Positions 1 to 8,013 of a DNA stretch of 40,454 bases are shown here, piece by piece; the stretch's first letter is position 1, and every line of letters begins with the position of its first letter. Made by a program: the position numbers and the translations under genes. This DNA is from Bacteroidota bacterium. Lineage in GTDB: Bacteria > Bacteroidota > Bacteroidia > Bacteroidales > B18-G4. The stretch covers positions 1-40,454 of the forward strand of contig JAHJRE010000171.1 in the NCBI GenBank assembly GCA_018831055.1, given 5' to 3'. The notes below the pieces were generated by a model, which saw only the letters and a list, made by a program, of their open reading frames with translations, had not been told where the DNA came from and searched no databases.

Positions 1-63
1 AGAACCGCAGGGACGCAGGGATTTTGGTGATTCTGACTTCACGCCCTCTGCGCCCCTTGCATA

Positions 64-151
64 CTCTGCGCCTCTGCGCGAAAAAAATAGCTCTCTCAGA
101 GTGGAAATTTTTTATCTCATAGCTGAGTTTATTTCGCGCAGAGCCGCAGAG
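64..151. repeat. Imperfect inverted repeat, GC-rich dispersed-type element
   Basis: Left arm CTCTGCGCCTCTGCGCGAAA (64-83) and right arm at 132-151 are reverse complements with one mismatch in 20, around a 48-bp AT-rich centre. Related fragments (GCAGGGACGCAGGG at 7-20, CCCTCTGCGCC at 44-54) lie just upstream, so the window seems to start inside a larger repeat cluster. No coding capacity is credible here. I infer a REP/MITE-like dispersed element; genome copy number cannot be seen from this window. Confidence 0.7.
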
Positions 152-321
152 GAGAAGTAATTACCTGAATAAAGCTGGCAGAACCGCTTTTGTCATTGCC
201 CCGCAGCAAAGGCATGAGATCATAATTCCCGACATCCTGGAATATAAAACCCTGAAATGCGACCTCCACATGCATACTGTTTTTTCCTATGGACTGGTAT
301 GGCCAACAGTAAGGGTCGATG

Positions 322-412
322 AAGCCTGTAACCTGCAGCCTGCAACCTGCAGCCTGCAACCTGCAGCCTGCAACCTGCAGCCTGCAGCCTGTAACCTGTA
401 ACCTGTAACTTG
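322..412. repeat. Tandem heptamer array (YARCYTG x13)
   Basis: Thirteen contiguous 7-bp units of pattern YARCYTG (CAGCCTG, CAACCTG, TAACCTG, TAACTTG; first unit AAGCCTG) occupy 322-412. Because 7 is not a multiple of 3, any frame through it gives a heptapeptide repeat, which explains the low-complexity reading frames on the minus strand here; I do not call them genes. The same heptamer reappears at 26790-27017. The rest of 1-538 holds no recognisable gene, only the promoter region of the first secreted protein. Confidence 0.85.
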
Positions 413-494
413 ATTTCACTCATTCCGAATACTCATAATATTTTTTTGTTTTCTGTATGCTTTCATAAAATGGTGCGACTAAACAAAAGACCCT

Positions 495-502
495 TATTTT
501 TG
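495..502 (+). promoter_or_regulatory. Candidate -7 box for the first T9SS protein
   Basis: TATTTTTG matches the Bacteroidota -7 consensus TAnnTTTG and lies 36 bp before the ATG at 539. No clear -33 TTTG is present at the expected 19-21 bp spacing, so this is a half-site prediction. Confidence 0.3.
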
Positions 503-538
503 TTTCTTTTTTATTTGTGAAATTCAACCAGATTTAAA

Positions 539-2890
539 ATGAAGAGATTACTATTAGTTTTTGTTGCGCTTTCACTCATTGCAGCAACTGCCATTTCTCA
601 GGAAAAGTATACTAAGCCTACTCTTGTTCAGAAGGCTGTTTATTTCGATAAAACACCTCCATTGCGCGACATGCCCGTGATCCTTCCCGGTCAACGCGAC
701 CGGAGCTGGAAAGATGGCGTCATTCAAAATGAATCTTTTGAAGGCGAGATACGCGAGATGGTCAGAAATAATCCTTTTAACGGCCCCGATGCCGCTGTTC
801 AGTCATCACGCTCCTCCCGTTCGGTAATGGGCCCCCTGGTAAGCATGGATGGTACAGGGAACGTTAATGGTGTATATCCGCCGGATACCGATGGTGATGT
901 CGGCCCTAACCATTATTTTCAGATGATCAATCTTTCGTTTGCCATTTATGATAAAAACGGAACCAAACTTTACGGTCCGGTTGACAACAGCACTCTCTGG
1001 AGCGGTTTCCCCGGCCCATGGAGCGGAACCAACGACGGTGACCCTGTTGTGCTCTATGATGAACTCGCCGACCGTTGGATCGCCACACAGTTCGCAGTAA
1101 ATACCAGCAATGGAACCTACTGGGAACTGGTTGCAGTGTCGCAGACTCCCGACCCGTTGGGTGAATGGTATCGTTACGCTTTTCAGTTCTTTGCCTTTAA
1201 TGATTATCCCAAGCTTGCTGTGTGGCCGGATGCTTATTACATGACATTCAATATGTTCGGATCATACACCCGTGTGGGGGTCGCCGCTCTTGAACGTGAT
1301 GAGATGCTTGCAGGAAACCCCAATGCAAGAATGGTTTATTATGACCTTTCAGCCAGTACCTTCGGGATGCTTCCTTCGGATTTTGACGGAACTCCTCCTC
1401 CGGCAGGAACACCGGCTTATTTTGCGCACCTCAGGACTTTTGATAACCATAACCTGGAGATATACGAATTTGATGTCGATTGGAACAATACAGGAAACTC
1501 TTCCTTCACCCTTGTCAATACATTGACTCCTGCCACTTTCAGTTCCAGTCTGAACGGGATCCCGCAGCCGGGTACTTCCCAGAAACTCGATGACCTGGCT
1601 GTTTTCCTGATGTACCGGCTCCAGTACAGGAACTTTGGATCGCATCAGACGCTTGTGCTCAATCATACTGTTAATAACAGCGGCCGTGCAGGTGTGCGCT
1701 GGTATGAACTCAGAAAGACCGGTTCCAATTGGACGATCTATCAGCAAGGCACCTATTCTCCGGATATCACCCACCGTTGGATGGGCAGTATTGCTATGAA
1801 CGGAAACGGTGACATCGCTCTGGGATTCAGCGCATCAAGCTCAACTGTTTATCCTTCTGTCCGTTACACCGGACGCCGGGCTGAAGATCCTCTGGGACAG
1901 ATGACCGTCCAGGAAGTAGAGGTTATCACAGGATTAAGTTCCCAGACCTTCCTGAACCGCTGGGGTGACTATGCCTGCATGTCGGTGGATCCTGTTGATG
2001 ATTCCACATTCTGGTTTACTCAGGAATATATGAAAGCATCCAACTGGGGAACAAGAATAGTTTCCTTTAATCTCTCACCTCTCGCACCACCCACCGTAAA
2101 TGCCGGTGCTGATACCGCTATTTGCGAAAATATGCTATACCCCGCCAACGGAATTGTTACCTCTGCACAAAGTGTTTTATGGACAACCGCCGGCGACGGC
2201 TTTTTCCAGAATCCTAATAATATAAGCACTTTGTACCTGAGAGGCCCGCAGGATATTGTGAATGGCACTGTTATGCTTACCCTTACTGCACAAGGATATG
2301 AACCGGGTTTCGTTGCCAGCGACAGTGTACTGGTTACTGTTAACAAACTGCCATCGGCTTTTGCAGGAAATGATACTCTACTCTGTATCGGTGAAGTACT
2401 CTGGCTGGATCAGGCTTCGGCTATAAGCTATGACTCTTTGCTCTGGACTACCAGCGGGGACGGATCCTTCGATGATGCAACCCTGCTTAATGCTGTCTAT
2501 ACCCCGGGAAGTACTGATATCGCTGCTGGAACTGTTGACCTGACTCTCACCGCAAGCGGCAAAACTCCCTGTGCCGAATCAGATGCCAGCACGATCACCG
2601 TCACAATCGAAGAATGTACCGGCATTGGAGAGGTATCGTTGACAAGTCCTGAAATGACTATTATCCCCAATCCAAACACCGGAACTTTCAACGTGATCAT
2701 GAACGGTAGCGGAAACATGACCTTGCAGGTATACGATTTAAGCGGACAAAACCTGTTTACCCACAGGCTTTCATCCCTGAAGGAAAACCACAGCAAAAGA
2801 ATTGATATGTCTGCTTTCCCGAAGGGAATATATTTCATCACTCTCAGCAATGAGGATGCTCATCAGACCAGGAAACTCGTAATATATTAG
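539..2890 (+). CDS. Secreted T9SS protein with Ig/PKD-like repeats and sorting tail
   Basis: This 783-residue protein starts with a clear signal peptide (MKRLLLVFVALSLIAATAIS, cleavage near residue 20). The first ~510 residues form an uncharacterised domain, with blocks such as VNGVYPPDTDGDVGPNHYFQ and several Trp/Tyr-rich stretches. It ends in about 60-80 residues typical of a type IX secretion C-terminal domain: an NPNTGTFNV block, a QVYDLSGQ block and a terminal GIYFITL...KLVIY strand. Between them sit two repeats of about 90 residues, each opening with AGADTAIC/AGNDTLLC and containing LWTT(A/S)GDG, which resemble PKD/Ig-like surface repeats. I expect export by Sec, then T9SS across the outer membrane. 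The catalytic or binding role of the N-terminal domain is not recognised. The next gene is a paralog in tandem. Confidence 0.9.
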   Translation: MKRLLLVFVALSLIAATAISQEKYTKPTLVQKAVYFDKTPPLRDMPVILPGQRDRSWKDGVIQNESFEGEIREMVRNNPFNGPDAAVQSSRSSRSVMGPLVSMDGTGNVNGVYPPDTDGDVGPNHYFQMINLSFAIYDKNGTKLYGPVDNSTLWSGFPGPWSGTNDGDPVVLYDELADRWIATQFAVNTSNGTYWELVAVSQTPDPLGEWYRYAFQFFAFNDYPKLAVWPDAYYMTFNMFGSYTRVGVAALERDEMLAGNPNARMVYYDLSASTFGMLPSDFDGTPPPAGTPAYFAHLRTFDNHNLEIYEFDVDWNNTGNSSFTLVNTLTPATFSSSLNGIPQPGTSQKLDDLAVFLMYRLQYRNFGSHQTLVLNHTVNNSGRAGVRWYELRKTGSNWTIYQQGTYSPDITHRWMGSIAMNGNGDIALGFSASSSTVYPSVRYTGRRAEDPLGQMTVQEVEVITGLSSQTFLNRWGDYACMSVDPVDDSTFWFTQEYMKASNWGTRIVSFNLSPLAPPTVNAGADTAICENMLYPANGIVTSAQSVLWTTAGDGFFQNPNNISTLYLRGPQDIVNGTVMLTLTAQGYEPGFVASDSVLVTVNKLPSAFAGNDTLLCIGEVLWLDQASAISYDSLLWTTSGDGSFDDATLLNAVYTPGSTDIAAGTVDLTLTASGKTPCAESDASTITVTIEECTGIGEVSLTSPEMTIIPNPNTGTFNVIMNGSGNMTLQVYDLSGQNLFTHRLSSLKENHSKRIDMSAFPKGIYFITLSNEDAHQTRKLVIY

Positions 2891-2896
2891 TCGGTT

Positions 2897-2969
2897 GAAA
2901 ATCTATGCAAATCTGTGTAATCTGTGTTTTACAATTAACCACAGATTACACAGATTTGCACGGATTTTT
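2897..2969. repeat. Long palindrome between tandem paralogs, possible terminator
   Basis: Arms of about 30 bp (2897-2926 and 2940-2969) flank a 13-bp loop. The inner 20 bp (GCAAATCTGTGTAATCTGTG and its complement) are perfect, and the right arm ends in a T-run. RNA from this sequence would fold into a strong hairpin just 6 bp after the upstream stop codon, so it could terminate the first T9SS gene. Its structure also fits a dispersed palindromic repeat family. Confidence 0.8.
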
Positions 2970-2971
2970 TA

Positions 2972-2999
2972 TTGCGGTATATATATTTATTTAATTTTG
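2972..2999 (+). promoter_or_regulatory. Candidate Bacteroidota promoter for the second T9SS protein
   Basis: The -7 box TAATTTTG (2992-2999) is an exact TAnnTTTG match, with a TTG at 2972-2974 about 17 bp upstream, slightly shorter than the 19-21 bp described for Bacteroides. The start codon at 3052 would leave a leader of roughly 45 nt. Together with the upstream palindrome it suggests the two paralogs are transcribed separately. Confidence 0.4.
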
Positions 3000-3051
3000 A
3001 ATGCGAAATCCCGGCATTTCACACCCTTGTGTTTAACTAATTTTAAATTTG

Positions 3052-5448
3052 ATGAAAATATCTTACCGTTCATTATTATTGTGGTCTGTCATGGTATTGA
3101 TTGCCTTTACCGCAGCCGGCCAGCAGGGGCCTCTTCGCATTGAACAGGCTTCTTATTTCAGGAAAACGGAACCGCTGAGGGAAATGAAAGTGATCCTTCC
3201 CGGGGAACGTGACCGCAGCTGGAAAGATGGAATCATCCGGAATGAGATGAACCTCATGATCGGTGACGGAAACATGGAAGGTTCCCAACCTCAAGGGCCT
3301 GATCCTGTTTTACAGGAATCGTTTGGCAAGTTGTACCACCGGGGGCCACATATGAATTTTGATGGCGTAGGTAATGTTAACGGTGTATTGCCTCCGGATA
3401 CCGATGGAGATATTGGCCCTGACCATTATTTCCAGATGATCAATCTATCCTTTGCCATTTGGGATCGTGCCGGGAACAGGCTTTACGGACCTGTCGACAA
3501 CAGCACCTTGTGGAGTGGGTTCATCGGATCCTGGACAGGCACGAACGATGGCGACCCTATTGTGCTTTATGATGAGCAGGCTGACCGCTGGCTTGCCAGC
3601 CAGTTTGCCATCAATACCGGCGACGGTACTTTCTGGCAACTCATTGCCATCTCCGAAACCGGTGACCCTCTTGGCTCCTGGTTTCAGTATGCATTCCAGT
3701 TTCCAGGATTCAACGATTATCCTAAAATTGGTATCTGGCCTGATGCATATTACGCGACATTTAATATGTTCGGAGAATATAACCGTACTGCCGCTGCCGC
3801 TTTTGAGCGCGACCGTATGCTGGCCGGTGATCCGGATGCCCGTATGATACTTTTCGATATGCCGCAAGGAACGATAGTGTTTAATGCCCTCCCTGCCGAT
3901 TTTGACGGTGCGCCCCCTCCTGAAGGAACACCAAACTACATGATGTTCTTTAAAGACGATGCCTGGGGCTTCCCTTACGACCAGCTCCGGATCTGGGAGT
4001 TCAAAGCCGATTGGGATAACCCCTCGGCCAGCACGTTTACCGAGAAGTCCATCCTGCAAACCCAGCCTTTCACTTCACAGCTTTGTGAGGCCCCGCGTTG
4101 GCAGTGTATTCATCAACCCGCCACCGGTACAAGGCTGGAAGCCATATCCGACCGCCTTATGTACCGTCTCCATTACCGGAATTTTGGAAGCCATGCTGCC
4201 ATGGTGGTTAACCATACCGTGAATGCCGATGGGGCTGGAAAAGCCGGAATACGCTGGTATGAACTAAGAGACGATTTTAACGGAAACGGATGGTATATCT
4301 ACCAGCAGGGAACCTATGCCCCCGATGATAACAGCCGCTGGATGGGAACAATGGCCATGAACAGCAAGGGAACCATCGCCCTGGGCTTTTCCATTTCAAG
4401 CGATACCCTTTTCCCTTCTATGAGGTATGTCGGCAGAACCGCCGATGCCCCCCTCGGCGAAATGAACCTTGCTGAAATAGAGGTTATTGCCGGTAGCGGT
4501 TCGCAAGGGGCTTACAGCCGCTGGGGCGATTATGCAATGATGTCGGTAGATCCCCTGGATGATTCAACTTTTTGGTATACTCATGAATATTGCATCGGAG
4601 GATGGAAAACCCGGATTTGTTCGTTTGACTTTGGCCCCATTTCTGCTCCTCTCGTGAATGCCGGAAATGATACCGCCATTTGTGTTAACCAGGTGTTCTA
4701 CCATACACCCCAGGCAGAATTTTATAAAAGCGTTCGTTGGACTACCTCCGGCGATGGAATGTTCCAAAACCCCAATAAACTGAATATGGCCTACCTCAGA
4801 GGTCCCCAGGATATTGCAAAGGGCTCCGTGGACCTTTCCGTGACCGTAACAGGATATCTCCCGGGGCAATCGGCCACGGATATGATGACCTTGTTCATTG
4901 ATTCTCTCGTTACCGTTAGAGCAGGCAATGATACCACCGTTTGTACCTACAGCGTAGTACCGTTGAATGGCTACGCGAGGAACTATGATCAGGTAACATG
5001 GTCTTCTTCCGGCGATGGTTCTTTCTCTGATCCTTTTGTCCTTTCCCCTGTTTATTTCCCGGGAACCGCCGATACTGCAGCCGGTAGCACTGAACTGATG
5101 ATAACCGGGATATCCACCGCGTGTGAGGATACCGCATCCAGTTCACTCGTGGTGACGTATGATCCCTGCTTTTCTATCGGGGAATTCAGGAATGATCCTT
5201 ATATTATGGTAATTTACCCCAATCCAAACCCGGGAAATTTTACTGTTGATATTGCAGGAAAAAAAAGCAGTGTGATCGATCTTGAAATCCTGAATGCTTC
5301 CGGACAAAGCTTGTTCAAAGAAAGAATGCGTAATTTCAATGGTGAATACCTGCGTAATTTCGACCTGAACCTCCTGGGTAAAGGAACGTATTATGTCAGG
5401 ATTACCGATGGCAGGCATGTTCAAAGCTTACCGGTGCTCATCCGGTAA
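3052..5448 (+). CDS. Secreted T9SS protein, tandem paralog of the 539-2890 product
   Basis: I start this at ATG 3052 rather than the TTG one codon earlier; the product is 798 residues. It begins with a signal peptide (MKISYRSLLLWSVMVLIAFT, then AAGQQG) and shares its whole layout with the preceding gene. The common blocks include LPGxRDRSWKDGxI, VNGVxPPDTDGD, FQMINLSFAI and NSTLWSGF, followed by two AGNDTAIC/AGNDTTVC Ig-like repeats containing W(T/S)(T/S)SGDG. The end is a T9SS sorting domain (IYPNPNPGNFTV, LEILNASGQ, GTYYVRITDG). It arose by duplication and has diverged considerably, with insertions in the middle, for example a TGTRLEAISDRL segment. I expect a cell-surface or secreted protein of unknown activity. 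A clear hairpin follows the stop. Confidence 0.9.
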   Translation: MKISYRSLLLWSVMVLIAFTAAGQQGPLRIEQASYFRKTEPLREMKVILPGERDRSWKDGIIRNEMNLMIGDGNMEGSQPQGPDPVLQESFGKLYHRGPHMNFDGVGNVNGVLPPDTDGDIGPDHYFQMINLSFAIWDRAGNRLYGPVDNSTLWSGFIGSWTGTNDGDPIVLYDEQADRWLASQFAINTGDGTFWQLIAISETGDPLGSWFQYAFQFPGFNDYPKIGIWPDAYYATFNMFGEYNRTAAAAFERDRMLAGDPDARMILFDMPQGTIVFNALPADFDGAPPPEGTPNYMMFFKDDAWGFPYDQLRIWEFKADWDNPSASTFTEKSILQTQPFTSQLCEAPRWQCIHQPATGTRLEAISDRLMYRLHYRNFGSHAAMVVNHTVNADGAGKAGIRWYELRDDFNGNGWYIYQQGTYAPDDNSRWMGTMAMNSKGTIALGFSISSDTLFPSMRYVGRTADAPLGEMNLAEIEVIAGSGSQGAYSRWGDYAMMSVDPLDDSTFWYTHEYCIGGWKTRICSFDFGPISAPLVNAGNDTAICVNQVFYHTPQAEFYKSVRWTTSGDGMFQNPNKLNMAYLRGPQDIAKGSVDLSVTVTGYLPGQSATDMMTLFIDSLVTVRAGNDTTVCTYSVVPLNGYARNYDQVTWSSSGDGSFSDPFVLSPVYFPGTADTAAGSTELMITGISTACEDTASSSLVVTYDPCFSIGEFRNDPYIMVIYPNPNPGNFTVDIAGKKSSVIDLEILNASGQSLFKERMRNFNGEYLRNFDLNLLGKGTYYVRITDGRHVQSLPVLIR

Positions 5449-5509
5449 GATACCATATTTTATACCCTTTCTAAATTATTGACCGGGTTCAATTTAGATG
5501 TATTCTAAG

Positions 5510-5550
5510 AAAATCCTGAATTCCTTATTATAAAAGGTTTTCAGGATTTT
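5510..5550 (+). terminator. Hairpin terminator after the second T9SS gene
   Basis: AAAATCCTGAA (5510-5520) pairs with TTCAGGATTTT (5540-5550). An inner CCTT/AAGG pair (5523-5526 with 5534-5537) extends the stem. The T-rich end supports intrinsic termination 60 bp after the stop codon. Confidence 0.65.
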
Positions 5551-5654
5551 GTTGTTACAGGGTGTTTTATGCCTGTTGGTTAACAGGTTGTTAATCAATG
5601 TTTAATATGGTAGTAAAAAAGCTCCCAAATCATGGATGGGTGCGGCATTTATTT

Positions 5655-5662
5655 TAATTTTG
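5655..5662 (+). promoter_or_regulatory. Candidate -7 box for the rnf operon
   Basis: TAATTTTG matches TAnnTTTG exactly and lies 63 bp before the proposed RnfB start at GTG 5726. It falls inside the coding frame if the longer ATG 5636 start were used, which argues for the later start. No convincing -33 element is visible. Confidence 0.35.
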
Positions 5663-5725
5663 CCTCTTGTTAATTCCCAAACAGCGCGATTTTCGCGTAT
5701 TGAAACACAAAAAAGGAATAGTGCC

Positions 5726-6637
5726 GTGAACGATGTAATACTTTATTCTTTCATTTCCCTGAGTGCCATTGGCGTTGTTGCCGCCGTAGTTTTATACGTG
5801 GTAGCTCAGAAATTCAAGGTGATAGAGGATCCGAGAATCGATGTGGTAGAAGCGGCTTTACCTGCTGCCAATTGCGGTGGATGTGGTTTTGCCGGTTGCA
5901 GAAATTTCGCGGAGGCCATGGTCAAGGCGGTTAGCAAGGGAGAGAACCTCGACAATTTTAACTGCCCGGTGGGTGGTTCTGCAGTGATGACTAAAGTTGC
6001 GGGCCTGCTGGGTATGACGGTGGAGGAGAAGGAGCCCATGATCGCAGTGGTCAGATGCAACGGAAGCCGAAGCAATGCTCCGAAGAAGATAAATTATGAT
6101 GGTCCTGCAACCTGTAGCTTTGCCCATAATCTCTATTCGGGAGAAAGCGGCTGCCCCAACGGCTGTCTCGGATTGGGCGACTGTGTAATATCATGCCAGT
6201 TCGATGCAATATTTATCGATGAAGAAACGGGCTTGCCGGTGGTAAATGATAAATGCGTTGCTTGTGGTGCCTGCGTCAAGGCTTGTCCGAGGGGTATCAT
6301 CGAACTCCGGCCCAAAGGAAAGAAAGACCGTCGCATCTATGTGTGCTGCGTTAATGAAGAAAAAGGCGGCCCGGCCCGTAAAAATTGCGAAGTGGCCTGC
6401 ATAGGTTGCGGAAAATGTGTGAAGGTGTGCCCTTTCGAGGCCATTACCATGGAAAACAACCTGGCTTATATCGATCCTGTGAAATGCAAACTATGCAGGA
6501 AGTGCGTAACGGAATGCCCCACCGGCGCCATACACGAACTGAATTTTCCTCCCAGAAAAGCCGAAACGGAAAAGAAAACCGAATCAGCCGGGGAATCCAC
6601 TACCGCGGATAAAACTGAAGAAACCAAGGAAAAATAA
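5726..6637 (+). CDS. rnfB: Rnf complex subunit B, iron-sulfur protein
   Basis: RnfB passes electrons between ferredoxin and the other Rnf subunits at the cytoplasmic face of the inner membrane. I choose GTG 5726 (303 aa) because family members begin with a short peptide directly before the membrane helix; here the frame reads VNDVILYSFISLSAIGVVAA, with an AAGGAA-like site just upstream. The open frame extends to ATG 5636, adding 30 residues. After the helix (about residues 5-30) comes the four-Cys FeS domain (C50, C53, C58, C80). Then come a Cys-rich segment (C143, C147, C153, C157, C177, C180, C183, C187) and two further C-x2-C-x2-C-x3-C clusters (225-235 and 254-264). The tail is Lys/Glu rich. 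It is first in the rnfBCDGEA operon, 32 bp before rnfC. Confidence 0.95.
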   Translation: MNDVILYSFISLSAIGVVAAVVLYVVAQKFKVIEDPRIDVVEAALPAANCGGCGFAGCRNFAEAMVKAVSKGENLDNFNCPVGGSAVMTKVAGLLGMTVEEKEPMIAVVRCNGSRSNAPKKINYDGPATCSFAHNLYSGESGCPNGCLGLGDCVISCQFDAIFIDEETGLPVVNDKCVACGACVKACPRGIIELRPKGKKDRRIYVCCVNEEKGGPARKNCEVACIGCGKCVKVCPFEAITMENNLAYIDPVKCKLCRKCVTECPTGAIHELNFPPRKAETEKKTESAGESTTADKTEETKEK

Positions 6638-6669
6638 TAAAACATCAACGTATAATCCATATATACAGG

Positions 6670-8010
6670 ATGAGTACTTTAAAAACTTTCAGTATTGGGG
6701 GAGTCCATCCGGCTGAGAATAAAATTTCTGCCGGCAGGGCCATTGAAGTGCTTGAACCACCTAAGCAAGCTTTTATACCGCTGAACCAGAACCTGGGAGC
6801 CCCGGCTAAACCGCTGGTCAATAAAGGGGATGAAGTAAAGGTGGGTCAACTGATCGCCAATGGTGAAGCATTTATCTCCTCCAACGTACATTCCTCCGTT
6901 TCAGGGAAGGTGCTGAAGATTGATACTATTACCGATACCAGCGGTTATAAAAGACCGGCTGTATTCATTACCGTGGAAGGTGATGAATGGGATCCCTCAA
7001 TCGACAGGACCGAAACAATTATTAAGGATATTAAACTGTCGCAAAAAGAGATCATCGACAGGATCAAGGAGATGGGAATTGTAGGCCTTGGAGGGGCTAC
7101 CTTTCCTTCCCATGTGAAACTGATGGTCCCTGACGGGAAAAAGGCGGAATACCTCCTGATCAATGGGGTAGAGTGCGAACCTTACCTGACTTCCGACCAC
7201 CAGCTAATGCTGAGTAAGGGGGAAGAGATTCTTATCGGTACAAAGATCCTGATGAAAGGTCTGGGTGTACAAAAAGCATTCATCGGAATAGAAAACAATA
7301 AACCGGATGCTATCCGCCATCTAAGCGGATTAGCAGAATCCTTTGAAGGTATCACCATAGTCCCGCTGAAGGTGAAATATCCTCAGGGGGGTGAAAAACA
7401 GCTCATCAAGGCGGTGATCAACCGTGAAGTGCCTTCCGGAAAACTGCCTATTGAGGTTGGCGCTGTAGTTCACAATGTAGGAACTGCTTTTGCCGTTTAT
7501 GAGGCTATCCAGAAAAATAAACCGCTCATCGAACGGGTGGTTACCCTGACAGGAAAACCGGTCAGCCGGCCTTCCAATTTCATGGTCAGAATTGGAACCC
7601 CGATTTCCCAGTTGTTTGAAAAAGCCGGCGGTCTGCCTGAAAATGCAGGAAAAATAATCAGTGGTGGTCCTATGATGGGTAAAGCTTTGATATCCCTGGA
7701 AACCCCGGTGGTCAAGGGTACTTCAGGCATCCTGGTTATGGAGGAAAAAGATTCTGCCAGGGTGGAAATTAAACCTTGTATCCGTTGCGGCCGCTGTGTT
7801 TCTGTTTGTCCTATGGGACTTGAACCCTTATTACTTTCTCAGCTGTCTAAAAGGGAAATGTGGGATAAGGCAGAAAATGAAAGGATCATGGATTGCATCG
7901 AATGTGGATCCTGCCATTATATTTGTCCTTCAGGCAGGCCTCTGCTTGATTATATCAGGCTGGGCAAGAACAAGGTTGGTCAAATCATTAGAAACCGAGG
8001 AAAAAAATAG
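6670..8010 (+). CDS. rnfC: Rnf complex subunit C, NADH/FMN and iron-sulfur protein
   Basis: RnfC is the peripheral subunit carrying the NAD(H) site, FMN and two [4Fe-4S] clusters. At 446 aa it has the compact Bacteroidota/clostridial length, without the long C-terminal extension of E. coli RsxC. The N-terminal barrel-sandwich part is followed by the Rossmann-like NADH/FMN region (GIVGLGGATFPSHVK, near residues 137-151, and NGVECEPYLTSDH, near 166-178). A SLBB-like segment follows. Two ferredoxin clusters lie near the end: C370, C373, C376, C380 and C409, C412, C415, C419. Only three bases separate it from rnfD, so translation is probably coupled. Confidence 0.97.
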   Translation: MSTLKTFSIGGVHPAENKISAGRAIEVLEPPKQAFIPLNQNLGAPAKPLVNKGDEVKVGQLIANGEAFISSNVHSSVSGKVLKIDTITDTSGYKRPAVFITVEGDEWDPSIDRTETIIKDIKLSQKEIIDRIKEMGIVGLGGATFPSHVKLMVPDGKKAEYLLINGVECEPYLTSDHQLMLSKGEEILIGTKILMKGLGVQKAFIGIENNKPDAIRHLSGLAESFEGITIVPLKVKYPQGGEKQLIKAVINREVPSGKLPIEVGAVVHNVGTAFAVYEAIQKNKPLIERVVTLTGKPVSRPSNFMVRIGTPISQLFEKAGGLPENAGKIISGGPMMGKALISLETPVVKGTSGILVMEEKDSARVEIKPCIRCGRCVSVCPMGLEPLLLSQLSKREMWDKAENERIMDCIECGSCHYICPSGRPLLDYIRLGKNKVGQIIRNRGKK

Positions 8011-8013
8011 CAT

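Noticed and set aside
129-423. Two minus-strand reading frames rich in LQVAGCR-type repeats
   Set aside because: They are translations of the 7-bp tandem array, which gives a heptapeptide in every frame; no start context or homology.
2895-3143. Frame of 82 codons across the palindrome
   Set aside because: It starts in the palindrome and overlaps the signal peptide of the second T9SS gene in another frame.
5636-5725. 30-residue N-terminal extension of RnfB
   Set aside because: Not found in the family and contains a candidate -7 box; GTG 5726 has a better ribosome-site context.
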